From the NCBI GenBank assembly GCA_009783355.1, contig WRHH01000010.1, positions 1 through 64,000 of the forward strand: 64,000 bases of DNA, given 5' to 3'. The notes under the pieces were generated by a model. That model had not been told where the DNA came from. It saw only the letters and a program-made list of their open reading frames with translations, and did no database searches. Positions within the stretch are counted from its first letter, which is position 1. Each line of letters opens with the position of its first letter. This document shows positions 17,572-26,492 of this stretch, in pieces. Source of the DNA: Synergistaceae bacterium. GTDB taxonomy: Bacteria; Synergistota; Synergistia; Synergistales; Aminobacteriaceae. The position numbers and the translations under genes were made by a program.

Positions 17572-18232
17572 TTATCTTACCTCCTTTTATTAGTGTGAAG
17601 TGTGAAGTAAAAAACAAAAGAGAAACATCCTTTAACTCCACACTGCATTTTAAACTTCACACTGCTTTTTACCTTTTATCTTTGTCTTTTAACTCCACAC
17701 TCCACACCAATGTCATTAAGTTAAGCAAAATAAAGACAAAAGCGACTAAATTTACACGTCTTTGCGAGTCAGCGAAGCAATCCAGAAAGCCAAATAGAAA
17801 GGTAAAAGCAAAAAGACGCTGGATTGCTTCGTCGCAAAAAGACGCTCCTCGCAAAGACGTGAGATTTTTGACTGGCTACTCTTAACTTAATGACATTGCG
17901 CTTCACACTCCACACTGCTTTTTGCCTTTTATCTTTGTCTTTTAACTCCTCACTTCACACTCCAAACTGCTTTTTGTCTTTCCTCATCACTGTCTTTTGC
18001 TTTGATTCATCATCTTAATTTAGCATTTCAATGCTTTTAGCACGGGTCGCCCATGGGCGCCACCCCTACGCGCTAACTATAGGCAGTTCAAAGTCACTAG
18101 CAACGGGCGGCAAAATGCCGCCCCTACACTTAAAACTTATACATTATCTTAAATTTCTATCTTTTTTTCGCGTGGTTCGCGTGGTTCGCGGTTAATGTCT
18201 TTTATCTTTGTCTTTTAACTCCACACTGTATT
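17572..18232. other. 660-bp repeat-filled intergenic region
   Basis: No gene is seen. The region holds AGTGTGA and CTCCACA heptamers in short runs (17593-17610, 17690-17706, 17905-17960), a 191-bp MITE-like element (17708-17898), a dispersed CGGGTCGCCC hairpin element (about 18029-18078), a GGGCGGCAAAATGCCGCCC hairpin (18107-18126) and a GCGTGGTTC repeat (18168-18196). Single AGTGTGG-type words touch the stop codon of the next minus-strand gene. Confidence 0.75.
17708..17898. mobile_element. 191-bp MITE-like fold-back element
   Basis: Perfect 18-bp terminal inverted repeats (17708-17725 and 17881-17898, CAATGTCATTAAGTTAAG) enclose nested inverted words: ACGTCTTTGCGAG with CTCGCAAAGACGT, and GCGAAGCAATCCAG with its complement. 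It has no coding capacity. It interrupts a CTCCACA heptamer run. Internal words recur at 8153-8195 and 54400-54430, so it belongs to a family. Size and structure fit a non-autonomous transposable element; no target duplication is evident. Confidence 0.7.
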
Positions 18233-19381
18233 TTACGGTTTTACCTTCGTGAAGAAGCGTCCAAGATTGTCCTTAGCTATCAGTATGACAGCGTCCTTGT
18301 CTTTAGGATTATGCTGTTCATCCATGGTTATCGTTGCATGGAGCAGTTTGAGATCCTTGGTGCTCTCAAGCGCGTCGCGAATCTTAGCCGGGTCGTCGCT
18401 TCCCGCTCTATTAATCGCGTCCGCTAACCAATAAGCGCAGTCATAGGCTAATACGCCATTCATAAACTCAGAGCATTCCTTGTTAAACATCTTTTTATAG
18501 CTCGCAAAGAACGGCGCAAGAGTCTCGTCGTCGGGCGCTACATGGCTCACCCAGTAAGAATTCTCCATCGCGTCGCCTGCGATTTCCCACATGAACTCAC
18601 CATAAGCATCGCCGCCGATAAAAATGATGTCCTTCATTCCCAACTCGCGCGCTTGTTTGATGATGAGCGCCATATCTTTACCAAGGTTCGGCAATACCAG
18701 CACTTCTGCATTAGTGTTTGCAATTTGCGTAAGCTGCGCGCGAAAATCAATATCTCCGCCGCGATAGCCTTCATCAAGTACGACTTTCCCGCCGTATTTC
18801 TCGAAGCCCAGCAGGAAGAATTCACGAAGCCCCTGGCTGTATTCGCTGGAGACGTCGTACAGAAGAGCTGCATTAAGTTTTTTCAGTTCTTTCGCTGCGA
18901 AAAATGCAATGATCTCGCCTTGATAAGGATCTAAGAAGCAAATACGGAAGTTATAAGGCCGCGTATTTCCTTTCTCGTCAACTGTAACCAATGGATTGGT
19001 CGGAAGGGTTCCAATTTGCGAAACGCCTGAATTATTGACTATCGGCGCGGATGCTATGTGCATTCCACTGCCGTTTGGCCCGATGATGGCGCACACTTTG
19101 TCCTCTTCAATCAATCGCCTTGCCGCATTGACCGTATCTTCAGGACGCGTTTTGTTATCGTACACAACAAGCTCAATTTTCTTCCCCAGCACTCCTCCGG
19201 TTGCGTTGATCTCTTCGATAGCCATCTGTACTGCATCATGCTCAGCCTGACCGTATGCCGCATGATCCCCCGTCAGAGCGGTTATCTGTCCAACCTTGAT
19301 CGTATCCGCAGCAAACGCAACGGACGAGATACACATACCTACAACACATAACAAAACAAAACCTACTTTGAAAAATTTCAT
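18233..19381 (-). CDS. LivJ/LivK-type amino-acid binding protein
   Basis: A periplasmic type 1 substrate-binding protein of the branched-chain amino-acid ABC family. It has a signal peptide (MKFFKV... to AFA|AD), then IKVGQITALTGDHAAYGQ, KIELVVYDNKT and AIIGPNGSG in the family order. I prefer ATG 19381, six bases after AGAGGTG, over the in-frame GTG at 19390. No permease or ATPase gene is adjacent, so it must pair with a transporter elsewhere. It lies 92 bp after lysA. Confidence 0.88.
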   Translation of the reverse strand: MKFFKVGFVLLCVVGMCISSVAFAADTIKVGQITALTGDHAAYGQAEHDAVQMAIEEINATGGVLGKKIELVVYDNKTRPEDTVNAARRLIEEDKVCAIIGPNGSGMHIASAPIVNNSGVSQIGTLPTNPLVTVDEKGNTRPYNFRICFLDPYQGEIIAFFAAKELKKLNAALLYDVSSEYSQGLREFFLLGFEKYGGKVVLDEGYRGGDIDFRAQLTQIANTNAEVLVLPNLGKDMALIIKQARELGMKDIIFIGGDAYGEFMWEIAGDAMENSYWVSHVAPDDETLAPFFASYKKMFNKECSEFMNGVLAYDCAYWLADAINRAGSDDPAKIRDALESTKDLKLLHATITMDEQHNPKDKDAVILIAKDNLGRFFTKVKP

Positions 19382-19473
19382 TCCTTTCACCTCTTCTTTA
19401 GATTTGGAATAATTGTATTCATCATATGGTAATCATCTTGCCAAGTCAATAACTGCTATTACGAAATCAAAGC

Positions 19474-20727
19474 TCAAAAATGAAAATCTGTTACATCCAA
19501 TGTGGCGAAATAATCGCTGCTCGTTTCCGCGCGGCGGATTAATTCCACGTCTCCGTTCATGCGAAGCAGCAACTCAGCTGACCTGAGCTTTCCGTTGTAG
19601 TTATATCCCATCGCGTAACCGTGAGCCCCCGCATCATGTATGATAATTCTGTCGCCCATCTCAATTTTGGGGAGCTTCCTGTCGATTGCAAATTTGTCGT
19701 TGTTCTCGCACAGAGAGCCGGTTATGTCATAGATATGGTCATGCGGATGATTTTCTTTCCCGCTGACGGTTATATGATGATAGGCCTTGTACATGGCGGG
19801 GCGCATCAAGTTCGCGGCGCAAGCGTCCAAGCCGATGTATTGTTTGTGAATGTCTTTTTTATGCGTTGCAGTGGCGACAAGGCAGCCGTAAGGCCCCAAC
19901 ATGAATCGCCCAAGCTCCGTGTATATCTCAACATTACCAAGCCCGTTTGCTGTAAGAATTTTTTCATAGACATCGCGAACCGCTCCGGCAATGATATTGA
20001 TATCGTTTGGCTTGTCCTCCGGCTTATAAGGAATGCCAACCCCCCCGCTTAGGTTAATGAAGCTCACGGAAACTCCGGTCTCTTCTTTCAGCCAAACCGC
20101 AGTTTCGAACAGCAATCCTGCCAGTGAAGGATAGTACTCGTTGGTCAACGTATTACTGGCAAGGAAAGCGTGCAGCCCAAATTCCTTTACGCCCAAGTCG
20201 CGCAGCTTAATAAAGCCATCCAGCAGTTGTTGCTTAGTGAAGCCGTACTTTGCTTCGCCGGGAGTATCCATTATTTGACTGCTTATGACAAAGTCGCCTC
20301 CGGGATTGTATCTCATGCAGATTGTGTCGGGCAGCCCGGCGTGTTCTTTCAAAAAATCGATATGCGTGAAGTCGTCAAGGTTGATTATCGCCCCGAGCTC
20401 GCGCGCGTAGACGAATTCCTCGGCCGGCGTGTCGTTCGATGAAAACATTATCTCGCGACCGCGGAAACCAACTGCGTTGGCCATCATCAATTCCGTCATG
20501 CTGGAGCAGTCCACGCCGCAGCCCTCTTCCTTGAGAGTTTTTAGTATAACCGGGTTCGGCGTTGCTTTTACTGCGAAATACTCTTTGAAGCCTTTATTCC
20601 ATCCAAACGCGCCGATCATCCTTCGCGCATTTTCCCTTATACCTTTCTCGTCGTAGAGATGAAACGGCGTTTTATACCGCGCTATTATCTCTTCGAGTTT
20701 GTCATAGCTGACGAACGGTTTCTTCAT
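19474..20727 (-). CDS. lysA: Diaminopimelate decarboxylase
   Basis: The last step of lysine synthesis: PLP-dependent decarboxylation of meso-diaminopimelate. At 417 aa the protein shows the fold III PLP lysine in YFAVKATPNP (Lys54), the GCGVDCSS segment, the NLSGGVGIPY glycine-rich phosphate site and a late SLCENND active-site segment. It follows dapL by one base, placing it in a purF-dapF-dapL-lysA operon. Related carboxynorspermidine decarboxylases are possible by similarity, but the dap neighbours decide the call. Confidence 0.88.
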   Translation of the reverse strand: MKKPFVSYDKLEEIIARYKTPFHLYDEKGIRENARRMIGAFGWNKGFKEYFAVKATPNPVILKTLKEEGCGVDCSSMTELMMANAVGFRGREIMFSSNDTPAEEFVYARELGAIINLDDFTHIDFLKEHAGLPDTICMRYNPGGDFVISSQIMDTPGEAKYGFTKQQLLDGFIKLRDLGVKEFGLHAFLASNTLTNEYYPSLAGLLFETAVWLKEETGVSVSFINLSGGVGIPYKPEDKPNDINIIAGAVRDVYEKILTANGLGNVEIYTELGRFMLGPYGCLVATATHKKDIHKQYIGLDACAANLMRPAMYKAYHHITVSGKENHPHDHIYDITGSLCENNDKFAIDRKLPKIEMGDRIIIHDAGAHGYAMGYNYNGKLRSAELLLRMNGDVELIRRAETSSDYFATLDVTDFHF

Positions 20728-20728
20728 T

Positions 20729-21916
20729 TTACGCCCTCCCCAATCCTAATTTTCTAAATCTTTGCATCGCTTCGATAACGTTTTCCATGCCGCCGAATGC
20801 GGTCAACCGGAAGTAGCCCTCTCCGTTCGTTCCGAAGCCCGCGCCCGGCGTGCCGACCACGTTAGCCTTATCAAGCAGATAATCGAAAAAATCCCAGGAA
20901 GACATGTCGTTTGGACATTTCAGCCAGATATAAGGCGAATTGCGACCTCCTGTAAACCAGATTCCGAGCTCCGTCAGCGTATCGGCTATGACTCGCGCTA
21001 CTTCAAGGTAAATCGCGACGTTATCCTTGATTTGCGCGAGACCTTCATCAGTGAAAACAGCCTCGGCCCCGCGCTGTACGACATAAGGAACGCCGTTGAA
21101 TTTCGTCGTCTGCCTTCTGAGCCAAAGTTTGTTCAATGCCGCGCCCCCTCTGACGAGTTCATGAGGAACAACCGTATAGCCGCATCTTGTTCCGGTAAAT
21201 CCGGCGGTTTTTGAAAATGAACAAAACTCAATAGCGCATTTTTTTGCGCCGTCTATCTGGTAGATGCTTGTCGGCAAATTGCCGTCCTTAATAAATATCT
21301 CATACGCGCTGTCAAACAAAATGACGGCGTCGTGCTCAACAGCGTAATTTACCCATTCTTCAAGCTGCATAGAGTTATAAACCGCTCCGGTAGGGTTATT
21401 TGGCGAGCATAGATAAATAATATCAGCTTTAATCTCTTTTTCCGGCATGGGTAGGAAACCGTTTTCCTTATTCCCGCTCACATATAAAATATTTCTGCCA
21501 GCCATAATATTTGTATCAACATAGACAGGGTAAACCGGATCGGGTATTAAAACAGAATTATCAACCGAAAAAATGTCGAGTATATTTCCGAGATCGCTTT
21601 TTGCTCCGTCACTGACAAAAACTTCGTCATCGCGCAGCGTTACGCCTTTCTTTGCGTAATACCCGCATATCGCCTGCCTTAGAAATGAATATCCCTGCTC
21701 CTCGCCGTAACCCTTAAAAGTACTCATGCTTCCCATTTCTGCAACGGCTCTCTGCATAGCGTCAGTTACAGCAGGTACAATCGGCAGCGTGACGTCGCCA
21801 ATGCCTAAGCGAATTAATCTCTCGTCGCTTTGCGTCGCGCGCTCCTTAACTTTTTTTGCTATCAGGGAAAATAAATAACTGTCTTTCAGTTTCAAATAAT
21901 TTTCATTAATTCTCAT
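20729..21916 (-). CDS. dapL: LL-diaminopimelate aminotransferase
   Basis: DapL converts tetrahydrodipicolinate directly to LL-diaminopimelate, bypassing the succinyl or acetyl steps. The 395-aa protein has the diagnostic start MRINENYLKLKDSYLF, IRLGIGDVTLP, CSPNNPTGAVY and the PLP lysine in FCSFSKTAGFTGTRCGY. Its ATG at 21916 follows GGAGGA and overlaps the end of dapF by 11 bp. With dapF and lysA it gives the late steps of lysine and peptidoglycan precursor synthesis. Confidence 0.95.
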   Translation of the reverse strand: MRINENYLKLKDSYLFSLIAKKVKERATQSDERLIRLGIGDVTLPIVPAVTDAMQRAVAEMGSMSTFKGYGEEQGYSFLRQAICGYYAKKGVTLRDDEVFVSDGAKSDLGNILDIFSVDNSVLIPDPVYPVYVDTNIMAGRNILYVSGNKENGFLPMPEKEIKADIIYLCSPNNPTGAVYNSMQLEEWVNYAVEHDAVILFDSAYEIFIKDGNLPTSIYQIDGAKKCAIEFCSFSKTAGFTGTRCGYTVVPHELVRGGAALNKLWLRRQTTKFNGVPYVVQRGAEAVFTDEGLAQIKDNVAIYLEVARVIADTLTELGIWFTGGRNSPYIWLKCPNDMSSWDFFDYLLDKANVVGTPGAGFGTNGEGYFRLTAFGGMENVIEAMQRFRKLGLGRA

Positions 21917-22781
21917 GCAGATCCTCCTTCTCCAATTGTGTATCTATGTCAACTGTCCCGTCAAACACTTTTATGCAATTGCCCGTCATGTACACAGTAT
22001 CGCCGGTATAATTAATTATTAACTCTCCGCCGGGCAACTGCGCTTTAATATCCGTGTCCTTATCACAGTACCCGTTCAAAACCGCAGCCACAACAGAAGC
22101 GCAAGATCCGGTGCCGCAGGCTCGCGTTTCACCGCTGCCGCGTTCCCATACGCGAATTTTCAAGCGGTTTCTGCTCTCGGCAATGACAAATTCTGTGTTA
22201 ATCCTGTCCGGGAAAATGGCGTCGTTTTCAAATAGAGGGCCTATGGCGCTAAAATTAATGTCGTCCAAGTTATCGCAGAATACCACAGCATGGGGGCTGC
22301 CCATCGAAACGCAGGTAATCTCGTACTCTTTGCCGCCAATAGTCGCTGCTCTGGCTATCACGCTCTCGCCCGGCAAGCTGACAGGAATATTATTAGGGTT
22401 GAGTTCGGGCTGTCCCATATCGACCTTTACGGAGAATACAGACCCGTTTTTTATGGATAAAAAAAGCTCCCGAATGCCGCTTTTCGTCTCAATGCGCATC
22501 CGTTCATTCTGAACTATCCCATTATCGTAAAGATATTTTGCCACGCAGCGAATTGCGTTTCCGCACATTCTGCCCTCGCTGCCGTCGATGTTGAACATGC
22601 GCATTCTCGCGTCGGCAACGCTTGAGGGCAATATCAGCACAATGCCGTCGCCTCCAATTCCGGTATGCCTGTCCGAAAGAACTACGGACAAGGATTCCGG
22701 CGAGTTGATTTCAATATCAAAGCAATTAATGTAAATATAATCATTGCCGCAACCATGCATTTTTGTAAAAGGAAGTTTCAT
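21906..22781 (-). CDS. dapF: Diaminopimelate epimerase
   Basis: Cofactor-independent epimerase turning LL- into meso-diaminopimelate. At 291 aa it holds both catalytic cysteines in their usual contexts, MCGNAIRC and TRACGTGSCASV, and starts with the family wording FTKMHGCGNDYIY. It is 33 bp downstream of purF and overlaps dapL, so it is the first lysine gene of the operon. Confidence 0.95.
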   Translation of the reverse strand: MKLPFTKMHGCGNDYIYINCFDIEINSPESLSVVLSDRHTGIGGDGIVLILPSSVADARMRMFNIDGSEGRMCGNAIRCVAKYLYDNGIVQNERMRIETKSGIRELFLSIKNGSVFSVKVDMGQPELNPNNIPVSLPGESVIARAATIGGKEYEITCVSMGSPHAVVFCDNLDDINFSAIGPLFENDAIFPDRINTEFVIAESRNRLKIRVWERGSGETRACGTGSCASVVAAVLNGYCDKDTDIKAQLPGGELIINYTGDTVYMTGNCIKVFDGTVDIDTQLEKEDLHEN

Positions 22782-22814
22782 GCTGTCACTCCTTTGTCAG
22801 TTTTATTATTTGCG

Positions 22815-24245
22815 CTACTCGGATAAATTGTTCCCAGTAAAACAAGCTGTGCAGAACGATAGCGAACATTTTCCGCAGGCTTGTTTCAGTCCCTCTATGC
22901 TGATGTAACCCAAACTGTCAGCTCCGATTTCAGCTTGGATCCTGTCCATGTCCATTTTGTTTGCTATAAGGTTGCCCTCGCTGTCTATGTCGGTTCCATA
23001 GTGGCATATATGGCGAAAAGGCGGAGACGAAATTCTCATGTGCACCTCTTTAGCGCCGGCGTTTTTAAGGGTGTTCACAATTTTTTTGCTCGTTGTGCCG
23101 CGAACAATGGAATCGTCCACAAGTACAACTCTCTTCCCACGGATATTGGCCGCAAGCGGGTTGAGCTTTAGCCGCACAGCGGTGTCCCGTTGCGTTTGCG
23201 TCGGATAGATGAAGCTCCTGCCTATGTATCTGTTTTTTACGAATCCCGGCGCGAGCGGTATACCGCTCTTCGCGCTGAAACCGCTCGCGGCTTCCAGGCC
23301 GCTGTCGGGCACTCCGCATACTACATCCGCGTCCACAGGGTATTCGTCCGCCAAAACAGACCCCATGTTATACCGCGCTTCATATACGGAAAGACCGTCT
23401 ATTACAGAATCCGTCCTTGCAAAATAAACATACTCGAAAATACAAAGACCCCGATTATCTTCTTTTTTATGAAGTTCAACGCTCTCCGAAATTATATTGC
23501 CGTTTTCGATAACGATAACCTCGCCCGGCGCCACGTCCCGCGCGAACTCAAATCCGCATACGTCAAGCGCGCAGCTTTCCGATGCCACAGCGTATCCGGT
23601 TTCGTTCCGCCCGATGCAGAGCGGACGAAACCCGTTAGGATCACGAACGGCTACGATTTTATTGTCGCCGCTGGCGATAACAAGGGAGAACGCTCCACGA
23701 AGCTCGCGGGTCGCTTCAATAACTCCATTTATCAAATTTTGTTTTTTTGTTATATTGTATGCTATGAGAGACGAAATAACTTCGCTGTCGCTGGTAGTGT
23801 CGAACCGGAGTCCGTGCCTTTTTAGTTCCTCCCGTATCTCAGGCGCGTTCGTAATATTCCCGTTGTGAGCCGTAGCAATCCGCCCGGTCAGATACTCAGT
23901 TACAAAGGGCCCCGCATTTTCTTTTTTATTTTTTCCGGTTTTGGAATAAAGCGTATGTCCGACGGCGGTTTTTCCTTTTGGCAGAGCCTCGAGCTCGTCG
24001 CCCGAAAAAACTTCGCTGACAAGTCCGACGTCCTTGTGACACAGAATACTATTGTCATTTATTATGGCAATGCCCGCGCTCTCCTGTCCGCGGTGCTGCA
24101 ACGCCAATAAACCGTTATAGGTAATACCGGCGGCTTCATTGGAAATTATGCTTACCCCAAAAAGGGCGCATTCCTCGTTCAGCTTTCCGTCAGTCTCAAA
24201 TGATTCCAGTATCCCTTCCGAAACCTTTTCTTTTGTGGTGCGCAT
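22815..24245 (-). CDS. purF: Amidophosphoribosyltransferase
   Basis: First committed step of purine synthesis: PRPP plus glutamine to phosphoribosylamine. The 476-aa protein has a 25-residue propeptide followed by the N-terminal nucleophile Cys26 (EECALFGV), glutaminase residues in LQHRGQESAG, and the PRPP site VVLVDDSIVRGTTS. Cysteines at the C-terminus (CGKCSLSFC) together with PFRHICHYG indicate the iron-sulfur, Bacillus-type enzyme. It heads the dapF-dapL-lysA operon behind a good promoter at 24298-24326. Confidence 0.95.
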   Translation of the reverse strand: MRTTKEKVSEGILESFETDGKLNEECALFGVSIISNEAAGITYNGLLALQHRGQESAGIAIINDNSILCHKDVGLVSEVFSGDELEALPKGKTAVGHTLYSKTGKNKKENAGPFVTEYLTGRIATAHNGNITNAPEIREELKRHGLRFDTTSDSEVISSLIAYNITKKQNLINGVIEATRELRGAFSLVIASGDNKIVAVRDPNGFRPLCIGRNETGYAVASESCALDVCGFEFARDVAPGEVIVIENGNIISESVELHKKEDNRGLCIFEYVYFARTDSVIDGLSVYEARYNMGSVLADEYPVDADVVCGVPDSGLEAASGFSAKSGIPLAPGFVKNRYIGRSFIYPTQTQRDTAVRLKLNPLAANIRGKRVVLVDDSIVRGTTSKKIVNTLKNAGAKEVHMRISSPPFRHICHYGTDIDSEGNLIANKMDMDRIQAEIGADSLGYISIEGLKQACGKCSLSFCTACFTGNNLSE

Positions 24246-24297
24246 ACCCTATCGCCTGCTTTTTGTTTTCTTTATATATTAACTTCTGCAAACTAGA

Positions 24298-24326
24298 AGT
24301 ATAATATTAATTATGAAAATACTCAA
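24298..24326 (-). promoter_or_regulatory. Probable purF operon promoter
   Basis: On the minus strand TTGAGT (24326-24321) and TATACT (24303-24298) are separated by 17 bases, a good sigma-70 promoter 53 bp before the purF ATG. Just downstream is a small inverted repeat ACTTCT/AGAAGT that could serve as an operator or leader hairpin. Confidence 0.5.
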
Positions 24327-24355
24327 GGCGTTTAAATGCAATATTTCATTATAAC

Positions 24356-24391
24356 AAGGGAGTTGGAGAAATCTAACTCTCTTATTGTTTT
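24356..24391 (+). terminator. Hairpin with T-run, possible terminator
   Basis: A 9-bp stem (24356-24364 with 24375-24383, one G-T pair) is followed on the plus strand by ATTGTTTTTTG. No plus-strand gene lies just upstream, so it may serve an unseen transcript or be a transcription barrier between the flanking minus genes. Confidence 0.35.
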
Positions 24392-24506
24392 TTGTTGCAG
24401 CGGGTGAATTGGTTTGTCATGGAGAACATTAAAAGAATCGTGGAGAATCTAAAAGTTTTAGTTATATACTTTGAATTGCTTGAATTTTCTCTTTTCGTGT
24501 GTTATA

Positions 24507-25145
24507 TCAATCTATCTTTTTGCAATAATACACAGAATCTATTTCTTTTCCGTTTTCAATTCTATCTCTATATAATGTATGTGTAAGAGTAAAATTACGT
24601 TTTATTAATAAATTAATATGTCCTGTATTCGTTGACCATGTTCTTGTTGAAATATAAGAACTTTTAACGTTATCAGGTAAATTGCCTTCAATATAGGAAT
24701 ATAGATTATTGGCTAAACCTTTATTCCGAAAGTCAGGATCCACACAGATTGTCGATACGTAATTATTTATTCCGTCAGCAGAGAAAACCGGGCTAAAAAA
24801 CTCGTTATCATAAAAACCATGTACAAAACTCATAAACCCAATAATACGGTTATTGTTGAGAATCAGAATAAATTTTTGTTTAAGCAAAGCATTGAAGTAT
24901 TCTTGCGGGATTCTGTCATTTCCAATGTAAATTTCGAATCGAAATCCTTTTTGCAAAGTTCCGATACGCGAAGATAATGCAGGTATAAACTCTTCGTCAC
25001 AGGTAATTAATAATTTCATCAAGTCATTTTGAAAAGAAGGGAAATCTTCAAGACTATCATAGTATGTAATCTCCACAGGCAAAACACCTCTTCTTAAATA
25101 TTGATAATGCGTACAATTATGCGGTAATCTTTCTATAAAAAACAT
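24507..25145 (-). CDS. GNAT-family N-acetyltransferase
   Basis: A 212-aa protein with the GNAT acetyl-CoA fold. Motif A is seen in STICVDPDFRNKGLANNLYS (a variant of the R/QxxGxG/A loop) near residues 125-145, after the strands IIGFMSFVHG. The substrate is unknown. AAGGTG precedes the ATG. It is transcribed alone between purF and pstS. Lower GC than its neighbours suggests it may be acquired. Confidence 0.75.
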   Translation of the reverse strand: MFFIERLPHNCTHYQYLRRGVLPVEITYYDSLEDFPSFQNDLMKLLITCDEEFIPALSSRIGTLQKGFRFEIYIGNDRIPQEYFNALLKQKFILILNNNRIIGFMSFVHGFYDNEFFSPVFSADGINNYVSTICVDPDFRNKGLANNLYSYIEGNLPDNVKSSYISTRTWSTNTGHINLLIKRNFTLTHTLYRDRIENGKEIDSVYYCKKID

Positions 25146-25193
25146 TATATCACCTTAGGGTTCATTTTAATTAGTACTCTAGAGCCAACAGAA

Positions 25194-25230
25194 AGAATAA
25201 AACGGGATCGGCCTGATCCCGTTTTATTCT
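25194..25230. terminator. Strong bidirectional intrinsic terminator
   Basis: A perfect 16-bp inverted repeat (25194-25209 with 25215-25230, five-base loop) with A/T-rich outer stem. It lies just past the pstS stop on the minus strand and gives a T-rich tail in both directions, so it most likely ends pstS transcription. Confidence 0.85.
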
Positions 25231-25262
25231 ATTCATTGTCTAAATTAAAGATGGAGGTTGTA

Positions 25263-26090
25263 TTAACGGATTCTTATAAATCCTGTGCTCTCTACTATTG
25301 CCTGTCCTTCGGCCGAGAGCATATAGTTAATGAAGTTCAAAACGTCATCCTTCGGCCAGCCGTTTGTGAACATGTAGAGGTAACGGGAAAGAGGATAAGA
25401 GCCGTCCTTTGCTGATATGGCTGTTCCCGCGACCTGATTGACCGTAAGAGGCTTAACTGTGTTGTCAATGTATCCAATTCCATCGTAACCTATGGCGTTT
25501 TTATTGTTGGCTACCGTTGAAAGCATGGCGCCGCTTGAAGCTGCGGTTTGGGCTTTTGCAGTTACACGGGCCTTTTCGCCGACATCCATTATCATTTCCT
25601 GCCATGTTCCATAAGTGCCTGAACTCGTGTCGCGGCCAACTACTGCAATAGCTGCGTTATCTCCGCCAACGTCCTTCCAGTTCGTAATCTTGCCGCTGTA
25701 AATGTCCTTCAGTTGCTGCGTCGTGAGCCCGTTTACGGGGTTTGACGGGTGAACCATCGGCAGAAGGCAGTCAAGCGCGACAGCAAACGGAACCGGGTAC
25801 ACGTCGTTAGCCATAGCTGTCTTTACTTCGTCAAACTTTATAAAACGCGATGAGTTTGCAATATTGACAGTCTTGTCGGCAAGAGCTTTTATGCCGTTGC
25901 CCGAGCCGCCGCCGGAAAGGGAGATGTTGACGCCGGGATTTGCGGACATGAATTTCTCAACCGCCGCCTGCGCAAATGGGAGAACTGTCGTCGAACCGTT
26001 TATAGTGATATCTTCGGCAAATGCCGAGGCGCCGATAAAACAAACCGAAGCTGCAAATAACGCTGTGAAAACTATTCTTTTAATATTCAT
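25263..26090 (-). CDS. pstS: Phosphate-binding protein PstS
   Basis: Periplasmic phosphate-binding component of the Pst ABC transporter. The 275-aa protein has a signal peptide (to SAFA|ED), then ITINGSTTVLPFAQ, LSGGGSGNGIKAL and GRDTSSGTYGTW, the three phosphate-binding loops. No pstC, pstA, pstB or phoU is adjacent, so it is an isolated binding protein. A strong terminator follows. Confidence 0.9.
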   Translation of the reverse strand: MNIKRIVFTALFAASVCFIGASAFAEDITINGSTTVLPFAQAAVEKFMSANPGVNISLSGGGSGNGIKALADKTVNIANSSRFIKFDEVKTAMANDVYPVPFAVALDCLLPMVHPSNPVNGLTTQQLKDIYSGKITNWKDVGGDNAAIAVVGRDTSSGTYGTWQEMIMDVGEKARVTAKAQTAASSGAMLSTVANNKNAIGYDGIGYIDNTVKPLTVNQVAGTAISAKDGSYPLSRYLYMFTNGWPKDDVLNFINYMLSAEGQAIVESTGFIRIR

Positions 26091-26492
26091 TATAATTTCC
26101 TCCTATTTTTTGTTTTTACACAAAATAGGATAGAATTTTAATGTAACTGATTGGTTAATGAATTGTAAAAGAAATGTAACAAAAGACAGTGGCGAGTGGC
26201 GAGTGGCGAGTGGCGAGTGGCGAGAAAAGACAAAAGACTTCGAGATGCACAAGGGAGATAGGGGCGGCAGAAAGGCAATTCGGAACGGAATTAAAAACAA
26301 ACATTAACCGCGAACCACACGAAATACACGAAAAAAGACATGTATGTAGATAACGCAAAAGGTTTTTCGTTTATAAGCGGTTCGGTCGCTCACGGTCGTC
26401 CTGACCTTCGCGACACTAGGTCTTCCTGACCGTCGTTGGCTCCCTGCTTATCTGCCGCCAGCTTTTGTTACATCCCCGACTCGTTATTCAAA
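26091..26492. other. Repeat-filled intergenic region before pstS
   Basis: It holds the pstS upstream region, five perfect GTGGCGA heptamers (26189-26223) followed by GAAAAGACAAAAGACTTCGAG, a GGGGCGGC word (26254), an AACCGCGAACCACACGAA repeat (26303-26331, complement-like to 18168-18196) and a copy of the GC-rich element of the window start (about 26390-26460). No gene is seen. Confidence 0.75.
26189..26223 (+). repeat. Heptamer array GTGGCGA x5
   Basis: Five perfect tandem copies of GTGGCGA, followed in the same direction by a purine tail GAAAAGACAAAAGAC. Confidence 0.95.
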
